Notes under the pieces: model-generated | Seen by the model: the letters and a program-made list of their open reading frames with translations, nothing else | What the model was told of the DNA's origin: nothing | Databases searched by the model: none | Origin: Daedaleopsis sinensis | Lineage: Eukaryota; Basidiomycota; Agaricomycetes; Polyporales; Polyporaceae | DNA length: 64,000 nucleotides | Assembly (NCBI GenBank): GCA_033807695.1 | Contig: CM066309.1 | Coordinates: 744,001-808,000, forward strand | Direction: 5' to 3' | In this document: one piece after another, positions 46,932 through 57,146 of the stretch | Numbering within the stretch: the stretch's first letter is position 1 | Layout of the letters: every line of letters begins with the position of its first letter | Position numbers and translations under genes: made by a program

Positions 46932-47951
46932 TCAGCCCTCGGTCGACCCATGCATAGACAGGAAGCTCGACTGCTTCTCGAGCTGGTGCACGGAGTTCGC
47001 GTGCTTCGTGAACGAGCCGAACGTCGAGCGCGCGGGGCTGTCGGGACAGAGCGAGAGTGCGCGCGCGGGCCCGGGCCCGGGCGAGTAGCACGGGAGCGGG
47101 GAAAGCGGGGAAAGCGGGCTGAGTGAAGACGGGGACGGGAGCTGGGACTTCGAATGCGGCGGGGGGTCCTCGGAGATCTTTCGGAGGGGCGGACAGGGCA
47201 CCGGCGTCGCTGGGCCTTTGGTGTCAAAGGAGAAGGACTGGGAGGGCTTCTGTGTGCAGATGTCAGCGAGAACCTGAGGATAATGATGGGGTGCGGATGT
47301 ACCTTGACGATCGGGCTCTTGATCTTGATGGGAGCGAGATACTCGCGGCGGAAGCGCCACCGGTAGACGAAGAAGTACACAACGAAGACAATGAGTGTGA
47401 CGAATGTGCAGCAAGAGATGGTCAGAGATGCTATGGGGAACCACTGGGTATCGGGCGGGACCGGACACCCTGGATCTACCGCGAAATACTGCGGTTCGGA
47501 GGGACGATGTGTAGCTGATGGTCGCGTGAGACGAAATGACGGTAATAGTGACGGACTCGGAGGAAGACGTACGTGGTGAAACTAGTGAGCTGCCAGTAGA
47601 CATTGCAGCTTCGGGCATAGGCCATGCGGGGCTCGGTGTCGGTGTCGCCATGATAGTAGCGTCGTGCAGACGCTCCGAGTCGAAGCTGAACGAGGATGAT
47701 GTCATGTCAGTCCCGATTATCCAATGCACAAGGATGGATGCGACGCACATGCCGAGCTGAGGATCAGAGTCGCCTCGTACAGAGTTGCGGTTCGATGCAG
47801 CCAGGGTGGAGGGTTCTCCGAGCTCGTTCTCGGAATTTGCGAAGTCCACGGGGAGAGCTTGCGCGGCGGTGAAGATGTATGTCGCGCCAACGAGGATCGC
47901 AACACGACGAGGGTGTGGTGAAGAGGAGGACCTGTACATGTCTGCAATCAT
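46932..47951 (-). CDS. Single-pass membrane protein with Ser/Pro cytosolic tail, copy 4
   Basis: The best copy of this family. Exon 1 reads MYRSSSSPHPRRVAILVGAT with a hydrophobic signal-like stretch (AILVGATYIFTAAQAL), then SENELGEPSTLAASNRNS and QLG before an intron ending TCGTTCAG. Exon 2 reads FDSERLHDATIMATPTPSPA and MPEAAMSTGSSLVSP. A GTACGT-CATCAG intron leads to exon 3, EPQYFAVDPGCPVPPDTQWF, then the transmembrane helix SLTISCCTFVTLIVFVVYFF and VYRWRFRREYLAPIKIKSPI. The last exon encodes a Ser/Pro-rich tail (SLSPLSPLSPLPCYSPGPGP, VHQLEKQSSFL). I infer a type I plasma-membrane protein; the function is unknown. Read unspliced, the frame is also open for 339 codons, so the exact splicing is uncertain. 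Confidence 0.6.
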   Translation of the reverse strand: MIADMYRSSSSPHPRRVAILVGATYIFTAAQALPVDFANSENELGEPSTLAASNRNSVRGDSDPQLGMCVASILVHWIIGTDMTSSSFSFDSERLHDATIMATPTPSPAWPMPEAAMSTGSSLVSPRTSSSESVTITVISSHATISYTSSLRTAVFRGRSRVSGPARYPVVPHSISDHLLLHIRHTHCLRCVLLRLPVALPPRVSRSHQDQEPDRQGTSAPHHYPQVLADICTQKPSQSFSFDTKGPATPVPCPPLRKISEDPPPHSKSQLPSPSSLSPLSPLSPLPCYSPGPGPARALSLCPDSPARSTFGSFTKHANSVHQLEKQSSFLSMHGSTEG

Positions 47952-47959
47952 TGAAAGTG

Positions 47960-48990
47960 CGAAAGTGCGATATACAGAAGGTTGTGCTGACCAGAAAAGT
48001 TCGCAACCATGTAATATATGCTCTCTTGCGAGTCAACGAGGCAGTAGTGACGTGACGTATACTCAGATACCGAGTAGTTGCGTATAACTCGAGTCGGGAT
48101 ACCTAGGCGTTGAGAGCCACTGTGCCGCAATCCAGGACAGTCCACAGCTGCAGTGATACCCAATGACGAGGTCCGGGACGGAGAGTGAGCGGACCGAAGA
48201 GAAGCCTAGCCCAAGTACTACTGTCCTAGGATTGTGCCTAGGTAATACCGTAAGACGGTTTAGAATCTTCAGATGCTATGCGGCTAGAATAGATGGCTGC
48301 CCTGAAAGGTTTCATTTATAGTTGGAGAACCCTCGTCGCAAATGATCTTTTTGTCCCTCGCAGAAGTAACCCATGCGCGTCACTCTCAGCTCTCAGTAGC
48401 TTGCGGGAGCCACGCAAGGTGGATATCCGGGTAAACGTTTGTCATGGTGAGTAGGTTTCGCCAGCATCGGTCGCGTAAAGCTACGGTATCTTCTCTTTGT
48501 CCATTTAGACTTGCTCCACAAGCTATGATATCGAGAGCTCCGAGTGCGCGCAAGTATGCAGCGTGCGCGGCGCACTCAGCGCGCGTCTATGATCGGAGCT
48601 CCCTCCCTCCTGGTATCCGGGAATGAGCTAGACGGAAAGCTTGGAAGCAGAACCAGGGGGGCTTCCCAAATCCCGACAGACGCAGCTAGGTTCTAGAAGG
48701 AGACACCAGAGTCGAGACCTCAAACAGCAATCAGGAGGATGCTGGCGTCAGGATCAACGCAAACCCACCGGACTGTGCACCAGGCTCGGACACGCTCTCA
48801 ATCACCGGGTCCACAAGCGATGGCTCAGATATCCAGCCTAGGAGACTTATACGAACACTGCGACTCGGACCCGGAGCTAGACCTTCGAAGACCTTATACG
48901 GACACTCACCTCGATAGTCGCTGCAGTTGGTCCGACATCACAGGCCCATCCGGTTTCGCTCCCAGAAAATGCTGTTGTCAGAGAGTTCCA
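47960..48990. repeat. Block O next to calcineurin
   Basis: Matches 12,300-13,260. The minus strand carries a 71-codon frame starting MGITAAVDCPGLRHSGSQR just upstream of the membrane-protein gene, which might be an extra 5' exon or a relic. The plus strand has SSLGDLYEHCDSDPELDLRR. Neither is convincing as a gene. The right part should include distal calcineurin promoter. Confidence 0.4.
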
Positions 48991-49009
48991 GCTAGTACCA
49001 GAGCATTGT

Positions 49010-49236
49010 AGAAGGCAGCAGAAGAGAGTACTAGGTTGACACGTCGACGAGGAGGTCGAGGGCAGAGTCGGTTCGCGACGCTACCGGCGTCCGGGAGTGT
49101 GGCCAGCGCTTCCGGTGGGTCACGTGGGAGAAGGAGTTGGGTTTGGCGGGGCGGCTCGCTCAGAGTCAACGCTTTTTGCCCCACCGTCGCCTGTGCTATC
49201 TCAGTCTGCTCGTATTGCGCTGCTCGACCCGCCATA
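49010..49236 (+). promoter_or_regulatory. Calcineurin A promoter region
   Basis: The stretch just before the start codon is preserved in all three places where calcineurin sequence occurs, including the two bodyless duplicates. The shared core is GGGTCACGTGGGAGAAGGAG, with a CACGTG E-box type palindrome inside GTCACGTGGG. This suggests the core may be a real control element, though shared ancestry alone could explain it. Confidence 0.45.
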
Positions 49237-51859
49237 ATGGCCCACATGCCAGGCGATAGTGGCTACTACTCCAACGCATACAGCCAGCCGAGTCAAACGA
49301 CTCAAACCAAACCGTCAGTAGTCCCAATCATCCGCGACCCGTCTCCTTCTACCAACTTACAGGAACGCCAGGTTCCTCATGTACGTCTCATCCTTTTCTC
49401 ATTCTAACATTCGATCATGATCACGCTCTCAGATACCCCCGCCGGCCCCCCATATTCCGAGAGATGAGGAATTCTACGTCTACGACGGGCTTTCGGGTCG
49501 ACATCGACCTAATGTCGATCTCCTCCAAAGCCACTTTTTCCAGGAGGGCAGATTGTCAGAGAAACAGGCTCTCTGGATCCTGGATCAAGCCACAGACTTG
49601 ATGACGAGAGAACCTAATCTACTCCAAGTTCCCGGTCCCGTTACCGGTACGTCTCCTGCAACTCGTTCCCATCCTCCTCCTGATATCAAGACGCGTCGTC
49701 CCTCCTGCATCAGTCTGTGGAGATATCCATGGCCAATACGTGCGTGTCCCCTCTACCTCTCATTCCGGTTGTCGTGTGACGTCTCGCAGTATGATCTTAT
49801 GAAGATTTTTGAAGTCGGCGGCCCAGTGAAGGACAACAACTATCTGTTCCTTGGAGATTACGTTGATCGTGGGTGTTTCGGCATCGAGGTGAGTCCGTCC
49901 GTTATCCCCCTGCATCCGCTCCAGCTCCGTGTGGTCCTTGCCGTTATGTGTCAACCTATGCTTGCGTCGGCCGCCCCGCCGTTGACCACGCGGATACTCA
50001 TCTGTGGATATCTCGCAGTGCCTGCTATACCTGTACTCGCTCAAGCTGTGCTTTCCCGCTCAAATATACCTCCTACGCGGGAATCACGAATGCCGACACT
50101 TGACTGAGTATTTCACCTTCAAGCGCGAATGTCAGTCCTGATTTCTCCTGTTCTCTCGGAATCCACTTTCTCACCCTAGTCCTTGTATCAGGTCTCCACA
50201 AATACTCCCCGGAGGTGTACGACGCGTGTATTCGCTCCTTCCAGGCGCTCCCCATCACCGCTCTAGTGGACGGAAAGTTCTTTTGCGTCCACGGCGGCAT
50301 CTCCCCGGAGCTTGACACGCTCCAGGATCTCACACATGTACGTGTTTACATGATTCGTCGTAATCCGGACGTACTCACCCACCGCTCGCGCAGTTGAACC
50401 GTTTCGAAGAACCCGCATCGAAAGGGTTGCTATGCGACTTGCTCTGGGCGGATCCGATCCCTAACTTCGGTCATGAGGTTGGTCTGCAATTTTCGTCTCA
50501 ACTGCACTTACCGCTGAACTCGTTCTCTGCAGCAAGATCCTACATATGACCGCCCGCACGGCCTGCCTCCGGGTGTTCCGTTCGTAGACAACCACACCCG
50601 CGGATGCAGCTATTACTTCACGTACGTTTCCGATCCAACGTGGAAACCTTAACACCGCGCTGATGCCCATCGTTCTGCGGATAGGTACGAGGCGGCGTGC
50701 AAGTTCCTGGAACGCAATCAGCTACTGGGCATCTTCCGCGGACACGAGGCACAGGATGCGGGGTACACCATGCACAGGAAGACCCCGACGAAGAAGTTCC
50801 CGTCTGTCATCACCATCTTCAGCGCCCCCAACTACCTGGACGTGTACCACAACCGCGGCGCGGTCATCAAGTACAAGAACCGCAATATCACTATCAGGTT
50901 CGTGATCGGTCTATGCGGGTTTGCTGTGGGTCGCATGCTGATTAGATGCGTGTGTCCACGACCGCACCCGTCTGACTGTCCCGACCGCTCCGCAGGCAGT
51001 ACAACGCGAGCGGGCACCCCTACTGGTTGCCGAACTTCATGGACGCGTTCACGTGGTCGTTGCCGTTCGTGGGCGCGAAGATCACCGAGATGCTGCTCGC
51101 GATCCTGTCGGTGTGCTCGGACCAGGAGCTCGAGTCGGTGTCGTCCGAAGAGGAGGACGCGGAGCGCGCGCGCGCGCTCGAGGACGACGACTCGGACGAC
51201 GGCGACGACACGCGCACGGTCGTCAGCGCGGGCGACCTCGACATGCGCCGCCAGGAGATCAAGAACAAGATCCTGGCCGTCGGGAAGATGCAGCGCATCT
51301 TCCAGCTGTTGCGGTGCGTGTCCCCCGCCCTCCCCCTATCGTCCATGGGCGTGTTCTTCACGACGCTGACCGTCCGTCCGACACACCCCACCCCCACAGA
51401 GAAGAAGCAGAGAACGCGACGGAGCTCGCGCCCGCGCCCGGCTCGCTGCCCGGCGCCCCAACGTCGTGGTCGGGCGGGTCGCACCCGCCTGGGGCGCCCG
51501 ACGCGCTCGGGGTGCACGGGCAGCAGGTGCGGCGCATGATCCGCACGTTCTCGGACGCGCGCGCGTCGGACCGCGCGAACGAGCGCATGCCGCTGTACGA
51601 CTACCGCACGCCCTCGGCGCTCCCGCTCGTGCCCGTGCCGAGCATGCGCATCCCCGGGCTCGAGGGCGCGGAGGACGCGAGCGGGGCGGCGGGGGGCGCT
51701 GGGACGGATAGGCGCGGGATGGAGGAGCTCATTAAGCGTGCGCTCGAGGAGGAGGGCTTGAATGATGGGGGCATGGCGGAGAGGCTTGCGGATAGGATCA
51801 CGCGGGGGAAGCGGTCGGCGCGGCCGCGCGCGTTGAAGCGGTTCGGGACGGCGCCGTAG
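49237..51859 (+). CDS. CNA1: Calcineurin catalytic subunit A (PP2B Ser/Thr phosphatase)
   Basis: Calcium/calmodulin-dependent phosphatase that dephosphorylates Crz1-type factors in fungal stress signalling. Eleven exons by eye: 49,237-49,380, 49,433-49,646, 49,714-49,739, 49,790-49,888, 50,019-50,130, 50,192-50,337, 50,394-50,477, 50,533-50,621, 50,685-50,897, 50,996-51,313 and 51,400-51,859. Metal and active-site motifs are all present: [24 protein letters not shown], and [10 protein letters not shown]. After the catalytic domain come the calcineurin B-binding helix region, the calmodulin-binding helix ([20 protein letters not shown]) and the autoinhibitory segment ([18 protein letters not shown]). 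Two in-frame ATGs (49,237 and 49,246) compete. The second is the one kept in the duplicate at 13,523, so it may be the true start. The C-terminus is alanine/glycine-rich. Confidence 0.95.
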
Positions 51860-52420
51860 GCGTAGGCTGCGACTGCGAGCTGGTGAGGCTGGTGAGGCTG
51901 ACGGTGACGGCGAACGTGAACATTGACGGTGTGTAGGATACCCGGGAGAGCGCGCGGTGTTGTGTGTTTGTATTACTCGTACCCCACGCTATAGTAGTGC
52001 ACAGTACTTGCTATCGGATGTTGGCGACTTGGATTTTCGACTGTCGTCTCTATGTAGTGTATGCCGAGTCCTCTGTAATTGGATCGCAATATTGTTATCT
52101 CATATGGCTGGCAGAATGGCACTCTTCTTTCCAAGTAGCGAGTATGAACGTGTGTGCCATGGTCCGCGATGGGATCGCGGTATACCAGGGAAGCGAGCAG
52201 CAGTTTGGCGGGCAAGGATCCGGGCATAGCATGAAGATCCTCCCGACAGATACAACACCAGGTACGTGTACACATGCATTACTCACAGTCTGAACATACT
52301 TCTATCGTCGCTGTTTCATGCTCCGCCGCCCTCGCACACCCGCCGGCCGTCCCGATCTGCGTTTGGGCTCGGACTCCGGAGGCCGAGGAGGAAGGGAGGG
52401 AGAGGGGGACCACAGGACGG
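51860..52420. other. Convergent 3' region between calcineurin and the E2 gene
   Basis: The two genes converge here. TTGTAATTGGATCGC-type AT-richer sequence holds the probable poly(A) regions of both. No additional gene was seen. Confidence 0.5.
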
Positions 52421-53307
52421 CTAGGCGTCGGCGTACTTCTCGGTCCACTCGCGGCTCACGCGCTGCGCGTCCTTCTCGTTCTCCTTGTAGTGCTTCGCGA
52501 CGTCCGTCGCGAGCGGGTCGTCGGGGTTCGGCGCGGAGAGCAGGGCTTGGATCGAGAGGAGGACGGTGCGGATCTGGAGCGCGGGGGACCACTTGTCTGT
52601 GGGCAGAGAGGATGTGAGCAGCGTAAGGAGGGCGCAGGGGTGCAAGGAGCATAGGAGGGGCAGTTGGGGAGAGCGGGACGCGTTTGGGAGCGTGAGGCGT
52701 GTGGACGATGGCGGCAGAGGCGGGATGATACGCACCTTTGAGGATGTCTAGACAGATGCGGCCGAGTTTGTCTGCGCGGGATGTGTGTGCGGTGAGGGGG
52801 GACTGGTATCGTAGAGGGCGAGTGGGAGGCTCACCGATGTTAGGGTGGTAGATCTTTGTGAGGAAACGGACCTTGGGCGGGCTCATCGGGTACTCTTCTG
52901 GCAGGAACAGCTCCAGTCTGAAGACGCCGTCTGCGTGCGAAGATGGAGGGAAGTAGATGAATGAGGGCGGGTGAGCGACTGGCTGCGGGCGATCTGGAGG
53001 AGACGCACTTTGGAACGGACTGCCATCGGGCCCTTGTATCGTGACATCGAAGTAGCGGAGGTTGTCGTCGTGGGGTGCGGCAGTGATCCCTGGCGCGGGA
53101 TCTGCGACGAGTCTTTCTGTCTCCTGTACGTCGTAGGAGGAGATGAGGACAAGAAAGGTGAGGAGAGGCTCAGCATATTTGGTCGTGTGGGCTGCGGGAC
53201 TTGCGTACCTTGATGATTCGCTACGATAGGAGCACATACAAGGCGTTAGGTAAGCACAAGCTTGCAGAAGAGTCGAGCAAGACTAGGCGTACCTTAGGAA
53301 GAGACAT
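52421..53307 (-). CDS. UBC13: Ubc13-type ubiquitin-conjugating enzyme E2
   Basis: E2 that builds Lys63-linked ubiquitin chains together with an Mms2/Uev partner, in post-replication repair and signalling. Six exons on the minus strand: 53,307-53,293, 53,220-53,209, 53,123-53,009, 52,930-52,835, 52,771-52,736 and 52,596-52,421. They give [20 protein letters not shown], a UBC fold with LFLPEEYPM and [15 protein letters not shown] (HPN motif), the catalytic cysteine in [10 protein letters not shown], and [20 protein letters not shown] with NPDDPL. This matches the UBE2N/Ubc13 subfamily more closely than other E2s, especially MSLPKRIIKET and the short C-terminus. The frame joins cleanly across every intron, about 150 residues in all, the usual length. 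It starts head to head with elongin C. Confidence 0.95.
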
Positions 53308-53605
53308 GGCTTGGTCGGTGGTGGCGGAGGTCGTTGGAAGAGAGGCGTGAGCTGCGTCCGCCTCCAGAAGCCGTCTCACGTACGTCCACAAAAGGAAACT
53401 TTGGACGTTGAACGTCCGGCCCGCGGGGAGCCGGGCGCCTCGAGTGCTTGACGCGTGATGGACGCGTCGCAAAGTCGCGTTTGCTTCTTGCGCTCAGCCA
53501 CCAGCACCGTTCGTGGTTACGCGTTACATACCTCGCCCACCTGAGATCTGTCATTCAAGCGCCACAACTTTAAGCTGTCGTACACACGTCAACTATTCCG
53601 CCACG
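53308..53605. promoter_or_regulatory. Shared bidirectional promoter of UBC13 and elongin C
   Basis: Only 298 bases separate the two divergent start codons. No other open gene lies inside. Two ubiquitin-pathway genes therefore share one control region. No specific factor site could be named with confidence. Confidence 0.6.
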
Positions 53606-54262
53606 ATGCCCGGAGACACCACGATGCAGGTACGTCCCTCCTCAGTCCTTGCTTTCCGAGGACGCCCATCTTACACGCGACCTCGTTCGACTCTTCGCAG
53701 GACGCTCAGTCCGAGAAGCTCAACGAGTGGGTCCGGCTCACCAGCAGCGACGGCTACGACTACCTCGTCAGGAAGAAGGTTGCCATGTGCAGTGGCACGC
53801 TGAGGAATATGCTCAGCTCCGAGAGTACGTTTTCCGCGACCGCTCTCCTACGTGTGCTTCGATCTTGACCGAGGTCCGTGGACCAGGTAGCTTCTCAGAA
53901 GCCATATCCAACACTTGTCCCATGAGCGAGCGGTACGTACCTGACATCCATATCCAACTACGTGTGCGGCCCTGACCCTGGTCCTGGTCGTACCTCAGGG
54001 CCATCATCGTGGAGAAGCTCAGCGAGTACCTCACTTACAAGTCCCTCTACGAGAGCGCGAAGAAGAACGAGGAGATTCCCGACTTCCAGGACCGAGTTTA
54101 TCCGGAAATTTCTCTCGAGCTGTAAGTGTTCAACCGCGCCGGGCGTGCAGGACCGGCCCCCTAGAACTGATAGTGTTCCTACTTAGGCTTGTTGCCGCGG
54201 ACTACTATGATGGTGGGCGCGCATGTGGCATCCTCCTATCTACACGAACTGACGTAGTTTGA
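53606..54262 (+). CDS. ELC1: Elongin C (Skp1-like BTB/POZ fold adaptor)
   Basis: Adaptor of cullin-type ubiquitin ligases and of the elongin complex on RNA polymerase II. Five exons: 53,606-53,629, 53,701-53,824, 53,887-53,932, 53,999-54,122 and 54,187-54,262. The protein reads MPGDTTMQDAQSEKLNEWVR, then LTSSDGYDYLVRKKVAMCSG, TLRNMLSS, an FSEAISNTCPM strand, IIVEKLSEYLTYKSLYES, and IPDFQDRVYPEISLELLVAA with DYYDG. The Skp1 fold and the PEISLELLVAADY C-terminal helix are typical of the family. Usual elongin C ends at about this point, but here about 15 extra residues follow before the TGA. This may be a real extension, or an unspliced end if a last intron was missed. Confidence 0.92.
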
Positions 54263-55905
54263 ATAAGCATAACCCGCCACCGAACATTCTATGTACATGC
54301 TGCGCATAGGTCGAGGTGAGTTTACGATATCGTGCTTCCATTCGAAAGCAGTACCACCCCTATGTCGTGTTCGAAATTTCCCGCTCGCTCGACGATGGTT
54401 CTCCTTAGTGAGCTCTCCTCTAGTGGCTGCGTGCGACACAGTGCAATGGGGAGATGCTGATGGGCGGGCGTGACGGTCGAATGCAAGACCCGACAGGAGT
54501 CCCAGGACACGCTCACGCAGACATACATGCATGTTGTGTGTTGTTTGGACGATGTCGATGCTTGTCGATGCCGAGGAGGGTTCCTTCTTAATTAATGCCG
54601 TCCGGCTGTGAGATTTCCTCCCGATATGAGGTGCATGCAGTATCAGGGTGCTATGAGGGGCTGCAGTGATTGGCGCCACGCTGCTATATCAGCGAACACC
54701 ATTCTTCATACACCATGACGAGCACGGTGTCTGTCTGAGGTCTCAGATCTTCGATGTTTAGTACGAGGCGCTTATCTTAGTCGCACCGTCTAAGCCATAC
54801 ACGTTTCTGCAGTCTTCCACGTGGATCGTCGCTGACTCTGATAATGATATGCATTTTAGAGTGTCCCTATTTCAGCGTAACTGATGGTCCAACATTTGCG
54901 CGTAGCGGATAAAACGATGACCCATGTCAACGCCACCACAGTAAGGGGTGTCCAGCTAGCAGCCTAGAAATTCGATCGCAAAGACTAGCAACCGAACTTT
55001 ACCGAAGCTTGAGCTCGTGCTTAACCTGTGTATGTAAGTAGTCGGTATCGACAACCTCCTGAGCAAGCGATAAGGTAAATATACGCAGTTACGCAGTGGC
55101 AGTGGCCAGTGGCAGTCACTACTGAGCCACTGCTATTTAAAGTTCAGACGCACAGTGATGATAGATGATGACGATTCTTTCATTTTGACGAAGCCCGAAG
55201 AGGGCCGAATGCGATCACCGGATATCTAATTGAGCGGCGCGAGGCGGTGGCTGGCGGTGGGTCACTGGGTGAGTTCTGATTTTCCTTAGAGTTGCCGGAG
55301 CTACCAGCATTACCACCATACTAAGCTTACCGTGGCCTTCCAGGATGACTGCCAGCTACCCCCTCCGTGCGAGGTAATAGCCATACAGTCGAAGTGCTGC
55401 GATTGCAAGCAAATTGCAAGTGCGCATCCGAGAGACAGCTATTCATCAATGCGATCCTCTCAATGCCGCGGCCGTCTTGATCCAATGGTACAGACCGAAA
55501 CACGTTGACGAATACCGAAGTAACGCGGTAGCCGTCGCTCGCGCACATGTCCATTGCCTAGCCTTTTTTGTCGTCACCAAAAACCAGCTAATAATACCAG
55601 CCGATTGAAATCTAACACCGACTCGTTCAAACTCACCCCATAAGTATCGTGCGCCATCCCCACTAATCTCAAGTTCGATGCGCTTACCTGTAGATTGCAA
55701 AGCTTTCGTGACAAACAGGCTCTCCCCACTTATGTATACCGTGTCTCTCACGGGTGCTTCTGTTCTCTCCCCTCCCCCACTCAATTACCCGTGAGCATCC
55801 TTCTCTACGAAGTCCGCACAGTTTCAGGAGCGATGTATGTAGTCCCTGTCTCTGCAGGTACATACATTCACCTGCTATGCGACCGCGCCTCCCTCGACTA
55901 ACACA
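54263..55905. other. Intergenic stretch without a recognised gene
   Basis: Base composition drops and no open frame has a family signature; a 147-codon minus frame (54,236-54,679) and a 112-codon minus frame (55,446-55,784) look accidental. At 55,093-55,133 there is a GCAGTGGC repeat facing an inverted GCCACTGC, a small hairpin. The last few hundred bases (from about 55,600) are pyrimidine-rich and likely hold the UbiA gene promoter. Confidence 0.5.
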
Positions 55906-57146
55906 ATGTCTACGCTCCTAAAGGTGTTCCCTCGTCGGATCGACCGCGAACCCCTATGCGAGATCAAGACGGAAAGGTTAACATGGTGAGCTGCTCCTCT
56001 ACCATCCGCAAGCGAGCTGCTCTCATCCATGTCTTTGAGGCGGCGTCCCCCCTGCCCTCCTCCTTCGAACGCACACGCACTCCAAGACTCGCTCTGTCTG
56101 ACGTGCTGCGGACGATCGTCTTCCACTTGCACACCGCTCTTCTCTTCACACGCTCGGACTTCAAGACTATTCTTCTCCCCGTTGTGAGCACCCGTGGTTC
56201 TTCGGAGCCTCAGCCGCGAGGTACTCACACCCCCGCCTGATCCACAGTCCGCATTCGCATGCGCCGTCGCGCCCGTGCACTCGACCCCCCGCCTGCTCCT
56301 CGGGGTCGCCTGGACATGGTGCCACCAGCTGATGTGCAACGTCTCGAACCAGTCGTGGAGCGGCGCGGCCGAGGACGCGGTGAACAAGCCGTGGCGGCCG
56401 CTCCCCGCCGGCCGCATCACGCAGCGCCAGGCCCGCATCCTGCGGTGGGCGACCGTCGCCGTCTGCCTGCTCTTCTCCGCCTTGGTGTGGACCGACCTGC
56501 TGCCCGTGACGCTCGGGCTCATCCTCACCACCGTCGTCTACGACGAGTTGGGCCTCGCGGGGCACTACGTCGGCAAGAACTTGTGCAACATCGGCGGGTA
56601 CACGACCATCGAGATTGGGGCGACGAAGCTGATGGGTGCGTCGGCCGTGCGCTCGTCGCTCCTCCGCCCGTGCTGATTTTCCCGCCGCTGTGACAGGGGC
56701 AACGCGCAACCTGGACAGCGTGTCCACGCTCGCCGTGTTCCTCAGCGGTGCTATCATATTGACGACAATACAAGCACAGGACTTCGCCGACGTGGAAGGC
56801 GACGCCGTCCTCGGACGCGTCACCTTGCCCATCTACGCACCCAAACTCTCCCGAGTGCTCACTATGTGCACCCTCGTAGCGTGGTCGATCGGACTGAGTA
56901 CGATGTGGGGCGTTGGGCCGCTGTATGGCGGTGCGTTCAACGTGCTCGGAGCGTATGTGGGGTGGCGCTTTTATTGTCTGCGCGACGCCGCGTCTGATCG
57001 ACGGTCGTATGTGATGTATAATGTACGTGTGTGCGCAGATGTCACGGCGGACGCTTGCTGACGCCCTCGCCCCTTCCCCGCAGATCTGGCTCACCATCGT
57101 CCACATCATGCCTGTACACGCGCGCTTCGGGGTCCTGTATATGTAA
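55906..57146 (+). CDS. UbiA-family membrane prenyltransferase
   Basis: Integral-membrane prenyltransferase of the UbiA superfamily, which transfers isoprenoid chains to aromatic or other acceptors; the substrate here is unknown. The sure part starts with FHLHTALLFTRSDFKTILLP up to a donor at 56,184. It continues with exons 56,248-56,635, 56,697-57,022 and 57,084-57,146. Hallmarks are the first metal-binding region NQSWSGAAEDAVNKPWRPLP, a loop YDELGLAGHYVGKNLCNIGG, and the second acidic motif QDFADVEGDAVLGRVTLPIY, with several helices between. The C-terminus is IWLTIVHIMPVHARFGVLYM. The N-terminus is uncertain: the start MSTLLKVFPRRIDREPLCEI at 55,906 needs an intron near 55,985, whereas ATG 55,956 gives an unspliced start. 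Fungal members often sit alone or near terpenoid genes; no such cluster is seen here. Confidence 0.88.

Larger units (their letters stand above)
41340..49240. repeat. Unit 4 of the mosaic segmental array
   Basis: The unit next to the intact calcineurin gene. It has the zinc-finger fragment, block H, J, K, DUF6533, M, single-pass membrane gene and block O, then the calcineurin promoter in its presumed original place. The membrane-like exon relic is missing (block H at about 41,890 runs straight into block J). Because calcineurin is complete only here, this unit probably keeps the ancestral right end. Confidence 0.8.

Noticed and set aside
54236..54679. 147-codon minus frame overlapping the elongin C 3' end
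   Set aside because: No domain signature, and it overlaps the end of a conserved gene.
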